A DNA stretch of 64,000 nucleotides, taken from positions 1-64,000 of IMG/VR virus record IMGVR_UViG_3300038441_000458. One strand, 5' to 3'. This document shows, in pieces, positions 8,290-14,710 of this stretch; positions within the stretch are counted from its first letter, which is position 1, and every line of letters begins with the position of its first letter. The notes under the pieces are model-generated. The model had not been told where the DNA came from. It ran no database searches and was given only the letters and a program-made list of their open reading frames with translations. The translations under genes were made by a program, and so were the position numbers. The stretch is from a virus.

Positions 8290-9189
8290 ATGACAGACAC
8301 GACACAGCGAGACCTTGCAGACCTGTACGGCGACACCGAAGGCATGGATCGCCAGGAGACGGCAGACGTCCTCCTGCAACTGATCGAGGACCTTCCAGCG
8401 GCCGTGCCGGCCGATCTGAAGCGGAGCATCCAGACACGCGGGCAGATGGTGCCAGTGATCCTCAACGCCAGCGAGGACCGCGAGACCTACACGATCATCG
8501 ACGGGCGGCGACGCATCCGGGCGATGCGCGACCTTGGGATGGTGGCAGTGAGCGCGGTCGTGTACAACGCGCCAGACATGGTGGGGTGGGCTATGGCGGC
8601 GACCGCGAACGCGGTCCGGGGAGACAACCCGGAGAATGAGCTAGAGGCGATTGAGGCACTGACCGGCGAAGGCTACACGGAGAGCCAGATTGCGCAGGCA
8701 ACCGGCATGAGCGTCCAGACGATCAGGAAGCGCGAGCGGTTGCTGGTGCTGGCCCCGATCCTTCGGGAAGGATTGAAGACCGGCAAGCTGGCCATTGGCG
8801 TGGCAGAGCAGATCGCGAAGCTGCCAGAGGAGGCGCGAGCGCGAGCGGCCGCGATCTTTGCGGAGGACGGGAAGATCACCGGACACCAGGTGCGGGAGTT
8901 GCTGGCCGTGGAGCGCGACGAAGCGACCGCGAGCCTGTCCGAGGCGATCTTCGGGGAGCCGGTTGACGAAGCGACCCGCTGGCGCACGACCTTGCGCCAG
9001 GCGAAGGAGCGCATGGACACGGCCGCATTCGACGCGGCGATGAAGGAGTTGGGGTATGTCCGGGCAGAAGTTGCGACCAGCGAAGCGGATCAAGGTGCAG
9101 CACCGGGAGGCGAGCCCGCAGGGACGCCAGTGGCCGGTAAGCGTAAAGTTGGGCGTCCCCGAAAGAATGCTCCAGCCACAACCGGATGA
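8290..9189 (+). CDS. ParB-family DNA-binding protein
   Basis: This gene encodes 299 residues. Residues 30-115 form a ParB/Srx N-terminal domain with DGRRRIRAMRDLG (71-83), equivalent to the nucleotide-binding GERRxRA box of ParB CTPases. About 125-215 is the KorB/ParB HTH (YTESQIAQATGMSVQTIRK), followed by RERLLVLAPILREGL and GKLAIGVAEQIAKLPEE. The tail carries an AT-hook-like GRPRKNAP. Known ParB proteins load at parS and slide on DNA; a perfect parS lies 1.4 kb downstream. No ParA is visible. The 3' end overlaps the next gene by 134 nt. Confidence 0.75.
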   Translation: MTDTTQRDLADLYGDTEGMDRQETADVLLQLIEDLPAAVPADLKRSIQTRGQMVPVILNASEDRETYTIIDGRRRIRAMRDLGMVAVSAVVYNAPDMVGWAMAATANAVRGDNPENELEAIEALTGEGYTESQIAQATGMSVQTIRKRERLLVLAPILREGLKTGKLAIGVAEQIAKLPEEARARAAAIFAEDGKITGHQVRELLAVERDEATASLSEAIFGEPVDEATRWRTTLRQAKERMDTAAFDAAMKELGYVRAEVATSEADQGAAPGGEPAGTPVAGKRKVGRPRKNAPATTG

Positions 9190-9619
9190 TCTGGACTTCG
9201 GCGACGGCGTGGCCTACAACGCAGGCGAGGATGTGTTCATCCTTGCCTGCGGCACCGGAGCGCAGGCGGTGATTATGGGCGCGAAGGAATTGGCGACGAT
9301 CATCGCTCGAGGATTCGCCGGGATGCAGGACCAGGAGGAGCAGGAGACCGCTTCCGAAGCGGTGAAGTGCCCCGGCTGCGGCCGCTACATTCTCTGGGTG
9401 AAGATCGACAACAGCGAGCACCGCTGGCTTGCGCTCGACTCGATTCCGAGCCCGAACGGCACGCTGGTATTGACGGCAGACCGGACGCACGCCAGGGCGC
9501 TCATGCCAGGCACGGAGCCGACCGGTCCGACCTACAACGCACACGTGGGGTGGTGCGACTGGATGCGACAGGGAGAGCGTCGTTGGGCAGGACCAGGAGC
9601 AGAAGCGGAGGACTCGTGA
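9056..9619 (+). CDS. Zinc-ribbon-like unknown protein overlapping parB
   Basis: This gene encodes 187 residues from the ATG at 9056, which has a strong SD (AAGGAG) 8 nt upstream, so translation would begin inside parB and overlap it by 134 nt. An internal ATG at 9167 shortens the overlap to 23 nt but has only GAAAG before it. About residues 100-112 contain KCPGCGRYILWV, half a zinc ribbon, with a later GWCDWMRQG. The first 37 residues are basic and of unusual composition, as expected where two frames share DNA. Confidence 0.5.
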   Translation: MSGQKLRPAKRIKVQHREASPQGRQWPVSVKLGVPERMLQPQPDDLDFGDGVAYNAGEDVFILACGTGAQAVIMGAKELATIIARGFAGMQDQEEQETASEAVKCPGCGRYILWVKIDNSEHRWLALDSIPSPNGTLVLTADRTHARALMPGTEPTGPTYNAHVGWCDWMRQGERRWAGPGAEAEDS

Positions 9620-10122
9620 TCGACGAAAGCGATGAGAAGCGCGAGAAGCGCATAGCGTTCCGGGAGGCGGTCAGGGAGGAGCGTATCAACAGGCGAGCCA
9701 GGATCATCGGAATGACTGAGGGACGATGCTGGTACTGCGGCATCACGCCAGAGCAGGAACTCCTGACGCTGGACCACATGTTCCCGAAGTCGAAAGGCGG
9801 TAGCAGCGGAGACGGCAACCTCGTACCCGCGTGCGTCTACTGCAACAGCAAGAAGGGTGACATGCTGGTGGAGGAGTTCCGCCAGCGGTTCCACTTCACG
9901 GAGTTTTACGGAGAGGCGTTGGCGAAGGGAGCCAGACATGCAGACACCATCAGCACCGACATTGCTGCGCGTCGGCGACGCGGCGAAGCAAGCAAGCGTG
10001 AGAACGGACACGATGTATCGCTGGATTCGGGAAGGCTACCTACCGAAGGACGCGGTCGTTCGGATCGGGACCAGGACCGTCCGGCTCAACCAGGAGAAGT
10101 TCAACGCATGGCTGCGGAATAA
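9616..10122 (+). CDS. HNH endonuclease
   Basis: This gene encodes 168 residues from GTG overlapping the previous stop. Residues 37-90 form a classical HNH: GRCWYCG (zinc Cys pair), LTLDHMFPKSKGGSSGDGNL (catalytic His and Asn) and CVYCNSKKGD (second Cys pair). It probably cuts or nicks DNA. The last 60 residues are basic and overlap the next gene by 185 nt, so their function is doubtful. It is not obviously a homing insertion, since composition matches the neighbours. Confidence 0.75.
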   Translation: MIDESDEKREKRIAFREAVREERINRRARIIGMTEGRCWYCGITPEQELLTLDHMFPKSKGGSSGDGNLVPACVYCNSKKGDMLVEEFRQRFHFTEFYGEALAKGARHADTISTDIAARRRRGEASKRENGHDVSLDSGRLPTEGRGRSDRDQDRPAQPGEVQRMAAE

Positions 10123-10168
10123 CCCGACCGGCGCAACGCTTGACAACGGAACACAACAAAACGCATAA
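9938..10168 (+). CDS. Excisionase/MerR-like HTH protein
   Basis: This gene encodes 76 residues with SD AAGGGAG 9 nt before ATG, read in another frame of the HNH gene's 3' end. RVGDAAKQASVRTDTMYRW is a winged HTH of the excisionase (HTH_17) type, followed by the wing VVRIGTRTVRLNQEKF. Such proteins bend DNA or act as small regulators. No integrase is seen in the window, so a regulatory role is more likely. Its stop (10166-10168) falls within the -10 region of the promoter that follows. Confidence 0.65.
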   Translation: MQTPSAPTLLRVGDAAKQASVRTDTMYRWIREGYLPKDAVVRIGTRTVRLNQEKFNAWLRNNPTGATLDNGTQQNA

Positions 10169-10169
10169 T
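10140..10169 (+). promoter_or_regulatory. Promoter of the annealing-protein gene
   Basis: TTGACA 10140-10145, 18-bp spacer, CATAAT 10164-10169. The leader has the hairpin GGCGG-AAGA-CCGCC, lacking the ANGGA loop, and a normal SD (AAGGAG) before 10213. It is a variant outside the 13-member family. Confidence 0.65.
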
Positions 10170-10212
10170 TCAATCAGACGGCGGAAGACCGCCAGCACGA
10201 AGGAGCACGACG

Positions 10213-10857
10213 ATGGAAGGGCAAAAGGCGTTCGAGCCAGCGAAGCACCTGTCGCTGGTGAGTGGGAACGAATACCTCGAGGTGAAGTGGCGGCTGGTGT
10301 GGCTCCGCAGCGAGCACCCGGACGCCAGCATCGAGACGGAACTGGTGAAGCACGCGAACGGCGAAGCGATCTTCCGGGCGAATGTGTCGATCCCAGGAGG
10401 CGGGTCGTCAACCGGCTACGGAAGCGAAGACACGCAGTCGTTCGGGGACTACATCGAGAAGGCGGAGACGAAGGCTATCGGACGGGCGCTTGCTGCCCTC
10501 GGGTTCGGGACACAGTTCTGCATGGACTTCGACTTCGGCGCGAGTCACGGCAAGGTCGTTGACGCACCGGTCAACACCAGAGGCGGAGGCGGGTACAGTG
10601 TTTCACGTGAAACACCCGCGAGCGGAGGCGGGTACAACGGTCCGGCACCGTCGAGTACGGACCGGGCGACCGCGAAACAGATGGGCGCGATCTGGGGCGC
10701 GAAGAAACGCAACGGCATCAGCGACCAGGACTTCGGCGACCTGTGCTACGACACGGTGGGCGTTCGGGACATTGGCGACCATGACGACCGGTCCGGCGAA
10801 GTGCCGAACATTAGCAAGGCTGACGCGAGCGCGATCATCCAGGCGCTGATGGGCTAG
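10213..10857 (+). CDS. Rad52/Erf-like single-strand annealing protein
   Basis: This gene encodes 214 residues. DYIEKAETKAIGRALAALGF (about 79-98) is the signature helix of phage annealing proteins of the Rad52/Sak-Erf superfamily, preceded by a beta-rich core (LEVKWRLVWLR and ETELVKHANGEAIF). A Gly/Ser-rich linker (120-145) leads to a helical C-terminal domain (TAKQMGAIWGAKKRNGISD), typical of SSAPs that bind SSB or ssDNA. It would anneal complementary single strands in recombination-dependent replication. The linker DNA carries a perfect parS palindrome. The family call is from motif memory, not a search. Confidence 0.6.
   Translation: MEGQKAFEPAKHLSLVSGNEYLEVKWRLVWLRSEHPDASIETELVKHANGEAIFRANVSIPGGGSSTGYGSEDTQSFGDYIEKAETKAIGRALAALGFGTQFCMDFDFGASHGKVVDAPVNTRGGGGYSVSRETPASGGGYNGPAPSSTDRATAKQMGAIWGAKKRNGISDQDFGDLCYDTVGVRDIGDHDDRSGEVPNISKADASAIIQALMG
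10599..10614 (+). promoter_or_regulatory. Perfect chromosomal-type parS palindrome
   Basis: TGTTTCACGTGAAACA, a perfect 16-bp palindrome identical to the consensus centromere site of bacterial chromosomal ParB (as in Bacillus). It lies in the DNA encoding the variable Gly/Ser linker of the annealing protein (reading S-V-S-R-E-T), where protein constraint should be low. The phage encodes a ParB at 8290. Confidence 0.75.
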
Positions 10858-10860
10858 GAG

Positions 10861-10887
10861 TTGGGGAGCCACAACCAGGCTCCCCAA
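10861..10887 (+). terminator. Terminator-like hairpin TTGGGGAGCC
   Basis: Perfect 10-bp stem TTGGGGAGCC/GGCTCCCCAA with loop ACAACCA, 3 nt after the upstream stop and 20 nt before a promoter. Both stem arms match those of the hairpin at 23811. Confidence 0.65.
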
Positions 10888-10906
10888 TATCCGGTCTACA
10901 TAACAC

Positions 10907-10998
10907 TTGACAACAGGCGCAGAATACCCCATGATTCACTCAGCGGTTGAGGGTGGCCGGATGGACCGGGCAGCCGAAGACCACGAAGGGCAATCTCC
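10907..10998 (+). promoter_or_regulatory. Repeated promoter unit 2
   Basis: TTGACA 10907-10912, 17 bp, CATGAT 10930-10935. Hairpin around 10951-10975 with CCGG/CCGG closing loop ATGGA. GAAGGGCAA at 10985, ATG at 10999, 92 nt from the -35. Confidence 0.8.
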
Positions 10999-11580
10999 AT
11001 GAACCAGCACATCACCATCGGGTACGACGTCTTCCTGCTGGCCGACAAGTACGCGGCGCAGGATGCGAGCCGACCGGCGCTCTACACGGTCAACGTCAAC
11101 GCGCGGCAGCACCGGCTGGAAGCGGCTGACGGGTTCGTGCTCGGCACGATGCCGTTCTACCTCGGCGAGGAGGACAGCATCGACCACTCGATTCTGATCC
11201 CGGTCCCGGCGCTGAAGAAGGTCCAGAAGCTCACGGACAAGGGCGAGTCGGTCCACGTCTGGGAAGTGGACGGAAAGTGGCACCTCGGGAAACCAGAGGA
11301 CTACAGCATCGTCTTCAAGCCGGTTGACGCGATCTTCGCGAACGTGGACGAAATCATGGACCGGGCGAAGGATCACAAGGACCGGTTCGCAATCGGACCG
11401 AAGTACCTGAAACGGCTGGCAGAGACCGCGATTGCGGAAGGCTCACCGGTCGTGTGGTTCCAGTCGAACGGTCCGACCAGCGGCATCCGGTTCGCAATCG
11501 GAGCCGACAACGAATCGAAGCTCATCAGCGGCATGGTGATGCCGGTCGTGACACGCGGCGACATTACCCCGTTCGACTAG
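10999..11580 (+). CDS. Two-domain sliding-clamp-like protein
   Basis: This gene encodes 193 residues. The order of strands and short helices resembles two consecutive beta-clamp (DnaN/PCNA) domains: HRLEAADGFVLGTMPF, IPVPALKKVQKL, VHVWEVDGKWHL, then FAIGPKYLKRLAETA, PVVWFQSN, GIRFAIGAD and a C-terminal MPVVT. Bacterial clamps have three domains and about 370 residues, so this would need to assemble as a trimer or act on host polymerase. It has its own promoter next to the recombination and replication genes. The fold call is moderate. Confidence 0.5.
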   Translation: MNQHITIGYDVFLLADKYAAQDASRPALYTVNVNARQHRLEAADGFVLGTMPFYLGEEDSIDHSILIPVPALKKVQKLTDKGESVHVWEVDGKWHLGKPEDYSIVFKPVDAIFANVDEIMDRAKDHKDRFAIGPKYLKRLAETAIAEGSPVVWFQSNGPTSGIRFAIGADNESKLISGMVMPVVTRGDITPFD

Positions 11581-11587
11581 CACGCGA

Positions 11588-11616
11588 GGCGGGATCGGGC
11601 ACAACCCGATCCCGCC
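11588..11616 (+). other. Intercistronic hairpin, 12-bp stem
   Basis: GGCGGGATCGGG/CCCGATCCCGCC with a 5-nt loop CACAA, between the clamp-like gene and the next gene, which has a normal SD (GAGGAGTGAG). It may stabilise the upstream message. Confidence 0.6.
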
Positions 11617-11631
11617 AGCGAGGAGTGAGAC

Positions 11632-12180
11632 ATGGCGACCTGGGATGACTTGCGCAAGCAGGAGACGACGAAGCGGGTGATGGACAAGCACGGCACTGTC
11701 CCGCCAGCGGAGCGACGCGAGCAGGAAGTTCACGGCGCGATGCGACACCACTTGCACGAAGGGAGCGCCAGCCACCGGCCACTGAGCACCGGCTACGAGC
11801 AGGTGGGCATCGCAGGCGAGCAGGCGTTCGCCAGGGAGTTCGGCATCGAGTGGGACAGGGAACTGCGACCAGGTGGCAACGGCGGATCGAACTTCCGGTA
11901 TCGCGGGAAGCGGGTCAACGTCTACACCGCACGCAAGCCACTGAACCTGATCGTCGAGAAGGGCAAGGCGACCGCAGACATTTACGTGTTGGCCGGCTAC
12001 CGTGACGGGAGCGCCAGGCTGATCGGTTGGGCGACGAAGCGCATGGTGCTGGACGCACCAGTGAAGGACGTTGGAGGATTCGGGATCATGAGTCACGCGA
12101 TCCCGTTCGAGGACCTGTTCGCGATGAGCGAACTGGACAAGGCGCTGGCACCAGAGCCAGTGCAGGAGACGTTGCTATGA
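11632..12180 (+). CDS. Nuclease-fold-like protein lacking a usual catalytic pair
   Basis: This gene encodes 182 residues. GYEQVGIAGEQAFAREFGIE followed by RYRGKRVNVYTARK and ADIYVLAGYRDG resembles PD-(D/E)XK nuclease-like phage proteins, in which GExAF precedes a vDvKT strand. Here that strand reads VNVYT, so the acidic and Lys residues are both replaced, suggesting loss of cleavage or a wrong family call. The N-terminal 40 residues are charged helices. Its stop overlaps the next ATG (ATGA). Confidence 0.45.
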   Translation: MATWDDLRKQETTKRVMDKHGTVPPAERREQEVHGAMRHHLHEGSASHRPLSTGYEQVGIAGEQAFAREFGIEWDRELRPGGNGGSNFRYRGKRVNVYTARKPLNLIVEKGKATADIYVLAGYRDGSARLIGWATKRMVLDAPVKDVGGFGIMSHAIPFEDLFAMSELDKALAPEPVQETLL

Positions 12181-12470
12181 CGGAACCACGGACATCGACA
12201 AAACTCAGCGTCGCGATGCATCTGATGAACGCGAAGCGAGAGTTGCGACTGGCACGAAGGGAGGCGCACGAAGGGCTCGACCACGAAGGTGGTCCGGAAA
12301 CCTGCACCAGCGTGGCCTGCGTGGCCCTCAGCGCGTTGATAACGGCTACCCCGAACGCTGACACCTTATTCACGGATTTGGCACTCAGAGAGGCGCAGGG
12401 CGCGCGAGAGCGCGAGCGGCAAAACAAAACGGACACTGCCAGCGTGCGGAGACCGGCAGTGTCCGTCTAA
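12177..12470 (+). CDS. Small unknown helical protein
   Basis: This gene encodes 97 residues, start overlapping the previous stop. Mostly helical (SVAMHLMNAKRELRLARREA), with a CTSVACVAL segment. The last dozen codons lie within the terminator stem at 12429-12466. It is the last gene of the operon started at 10907. Confidence 0.5.
   Translation: MTEPRTSTKLSVAMHLMNAKRELRLARREAHEGLDHEGGPETCTSVACVALSALITATPNADTLFTDLALREAQGARERERQNKTDTASVRRPAVSV
12429..12466 (+). terminator. Terminator inside the gene end
   Basis: Perfect 12-bp stem ACGGACACTGCC/GGCAGTGTCCGT, loop of 14 nt, followed by CTAAAAGGG. It overlaps the last codons of the upstream gene. Confidence 0.65.
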
Positions 12471-12728
12471 AAGGGCTGGCGCGCCAGCCGCCAGGAGCGG
12501 GTCCAAGGAACAGAAACCCGACTCCCATCACGATGGTAGACCGGCGAGGAGGAGCCGACAACATCGGCGGGACAAAACGACGGCGAAGGCGCATACTTGA
12601 GAAACGGAAACCGCTCCCTGTTGGCACGTGGGAGCGGTTACCTGTTTACATTTCCACCGGCGTCTCACGACCGGGTTACTGCGTCCAGTATACCACTGAT
12701 GGTATTGGATGCACAGGAGCACTACCCC
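12471..12728 (+). other. Regulatory gap before the replication operon
   Basis: 258 nt without a convincing gene. It holds the hairpin at 12609-12639 and an imperfect inverted repeat around 12687-12711 (CCAGTATACCA / TGGTATTGG), which could be an operator or cover a promoter. No TTGACA promoter of the repeated family is present here, unlike most operon starts in this genome. Confidence 0.5.
12609..12639 (+). terminator. Hairpin/terminator upstream of GIY-YIG gene
   Basis: Perfect 10-bp stem AACCGCTCCC/GGGAGCGGTT with an 11-nt loop, followed by ACCTGTTTACATTT, the nearest thing to a U-tract in this gap. Confidence 0.6.
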
Positions 12729-13043
12729 ATGTGGCCGTTCCGCAGGAATCGACCAGCACCCGTCCGGTACGACACGCAGCAGGTTTACCTCATGCACTGC
12801 GCTGCGACCGGGCTCTACAAAATCGGCATCAGCCAGCACCCAACGAAGCGCAAGCGCCAGGTTGAGCTCAACAGCGGGCACCTTGTCACCATCATCCAGA
12901 CGTGGCTTGCCGAGGACGCGCGAGCCATTGAGGCGGCACTCCACAAGAACTTTGCAGAGAAGCGCCAGGAAGGCGAGTGGTTCGCCCTGACCCCGGAGGA
13001 CGTCTTCGCGATGGAGGCGGTTCTGGGAGGAGCGCAGGAGTGA
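12729..13043 (+). CDS. GIY-YIG family nuclease (MUG113/T5orf172 type)
   Basis: This gene encodes 104 residues from the ATG at 12729 (CAGGAGCACTACCCC upstream). VYLMHCAATGLYKIGIS (19-35) is the GIY-YIG-like first strand pair, followed by TKRKRQVEL and IEAALHKNF with EGEWFALTPED at the end, matching the MUG113/T5orf172 branch. It is probably a DNA nuclease or DNA-binding accessory of replication. Its stop overlaps the GTG of the replication initiator. Confidence 0.65.
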   Translation: MWPFRRNRPAPVRYDTQQVYLMHCAATGLYKIGISQHPTKRKRQVELNSGHLVTIIQTWLAEDARAIEAALHKNFAEKRQEGEWFALTPEDVFAMEAVLGGAQE

Positions 13044-13957
13044 GCCTGAAACTGCTGGACGTGATCGCAGACCTGACCGGCGAGAACCGGACCGTGACGT
13101 TCCCGCGCACCTACGTGGAGTGGCTGGAAGGCGACTACGTTGCGGCCGTGGTCCTGAACGAAGTCGTGTGGTGGACGAACTGGTCCCACCAGAACGGCAA
13201 GGACGGGTGGTTCTACCGCACCGAAGGCGAGTGGGTGGAGCGCACCAGGCTGACCAGGAAGCAGGTGGTCCGGGCGATCACGACGATCAACGACCGGGCA
13301 GGTAGGGCCCTGATCGAGCGCATGACGAAGCGCGCTGAGGGGAGCCCAACCATGCACTTCCGGCTGGACGACCGGGCGTTCGCCGACCTTGTCAAGGGCG
13401 AATGGAAACTGCCCAAAGGGCAAAATAGAAACGTCCCAAAGGGAACAATCCAAACAGCCGAAACGGCAAGTTCCTTAACAGATAAGACAACAGATAAGAC
13501 AACAGAGACCGGTCCTACGGACGGCGTAAACGCCGCACCTTCTCCTTCCGTTCCGGAATCGGCTCAACCCATCCCACCTGTCCGGCGCGGCGCACCGCTG
13601 CCGAACGGCCGCGAGCCAGGCCATGTCTACGCGCTGGTGGACGCCTACGCAGCGGCGAAGGGCATGAAGGCGAGCGACATTGCCGACCGCCAGCGACGCG
13701 AGGCGTTCAACGCATTCAAGAGCCTGCCCGCGTGGGTGGGACCAGAGGAGGTACGCGGGTGCGTCTCCTACCTGCGAACCGATCCATGGTGGCGCGAGCC
13801 AGGACGGCTGACCACGAAGAAACTGGTGGAGACGATAGGCGACTGGAACGCGAGCGGCAGACCGCAGGCGATAGCACCGAAACCGGGCAAGGAAGGGAGG
13901 CTCGACCTCGGGCAGATTCTCAACCAGGTGGCGGAGTACGAGAGGAGAGGCGAATGA
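13040..13957 (+). CDS. Replication initiator/organiser, winged-helix
   Basis: This gene encodes 305 residues from GTG with GGAGGAGCGCAG upstream. Residues 20-105 form the winged-helix domain of phage replication organisers (VVWWTNWSHQNGKDGWFYRT, LTRKQVVRAITTIND). A Thr/Pro-rich linker (145-195) leads to a second helical domain (DRQRREAFNAFKSLPAWVGP). It would bind the origin and recruit the helicase loader and DnaB encoded just downstream. No iteron array was found near it. Confidence 0.65.
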   Translation: MSLKLLDVIADLTGENRTVTFPRTYVEWLEGDYVAAVVLNEVVWWTNWSHQNGKDGWFYRTEGEWVERTRLTRKQVVRAITTINDRAGRALIERMTKRAEGSPTMHFRLDDRAFADLVKGEWKLPKGQNRNVPKGTIQTAETASSLTDKTTDKTTETGPTDGVNAAPSPSVPESAQPIPPVRRGAPLPNGREPGHVYALVDAYAAAKGMKASDIADRQRREAFNAFKSLPAWVGPEEVRGCVSYLRTDPWWREPGRLTTKKLVETIGDWNASGRPQAIAPKPGKEGRLDLGQILNQVAEYERRGE

Positions 13958-14160
13958 AACCCGTTGCGTTCACGACGGAGACGATGGCGGTCATGTCGCA
14001 CGACACCGGGAACCAGATCGGGAAGGCGATTGCAGACGGCGTGGCTGACGGCATGGAGCCGAAGACACCACCGATGAACCGGCACGAACGGCGCAAGCAC
14101 GAAAAGCTCGAGCGTCAGCGGGCGAAGCGCGAGCAGACGAAGGGCACGAAGGATGAATAA
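13954..14160 (+). CDS. Small basic protein between initiator and helicase loader
   Basis: This gene encodes 68 residues, start overlapping the initiator stop, SD GAGGAGAGG. The C-terminal half is very basic and helical (NRHERRKHEKLERQRAKREQ), likely nucleic-acid binding. It overlaps the next gene by 8 nt. Function unknown. Confidence 0.5.
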   Translation: MKPVAFTTETMAVMSHDTGNQIGKAIADGVADGMEPKTPPMNRHERRKHEKLERQRAKREQTKGTKDE

Positions 14161-14710
14161 GGCAGAGACCGGAAAGATCATCGCGATCCTGGTTGGCGCA
14201 GGAGGACGGTCGGACGTCACGGAAATGACGATCCCCGTCTGGCAGCAGGCGTTGGTTGACCTGCCCTACCACCTGGTCGAGCAGGCGGCGATGGAGTGGA
14301 CCAGAGACCGGAAGTACTGGCCCTACCCGGCAGAGTTGCGGGAGATAGTGGCCCGGAACCTGATCGGCCTGCCAGCGGATGCAGGCGAGGCGTGGGAGCG
14401 CATTCTGACGATGTTGCGGGAGCGGCGCGGCACGACCGCGTTGGACCCGGCGACGAAGGTGGCACTCGACCGGATCGGCGGCTACGCAGCGGTCCACCAG
14501 GCTGATGACCTGACGTGGTTGCGGAAGGAGTTCAGCCAGACGTTCGCAACGGCGAAGATCATGGCGTCGCAGCCGGAGGCGCTGGCGGAACACGCGAGGA
14601 GCCTCGGCATCGAGTGGGACATGCAGTTGACCACGCTCGGGAACGGCAAGATGAAGATGGTCGGCACCATGACGACCCGCGACCAGCGCGAGAAGGGCAA
14701 GAACCAATGA
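14153..14710 (+). CDS. Helicase loader-like protein (G39P type)
   Basis: This gene encodes 185 residues. The N-terminal helical domain (TIPVWQQALVDLPYHLVEQA, then WPYPAELREIVA) has the pattern of G39P-like loaders, which bind DnaB-type helicases and deliver them to the origin. The C-terminal half (LTWLRKEFSQTFATAKIM) is helical. Order initiator, loader, DnaB with overlapping stops strongly supports the role; no AAA+ motif is present. Confidence 0.6.
   Translation: MNKAETGKIIAILVGAGGRSDVTEMTIPVWQQALVDLPYHLVEQAAMEWTRDRKYWPYPAELREIVARNLIGLPADAGEAWERILTMLRERRGTTALDPATKVALDRIGGYAAVHQADDLTWLRKEFSQTFATAKIMASQPEALAEHARSLGIEWDMQLTTLGNGKMKMVGTMTTRDQREKGKNQ

Noticed and set aside
9938-10168. Integration module
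   Set aside because: An excisionase-like HTH is present but no integrase, recombinase or att-like repeat was found in the window; the protein is more likely a regulator.
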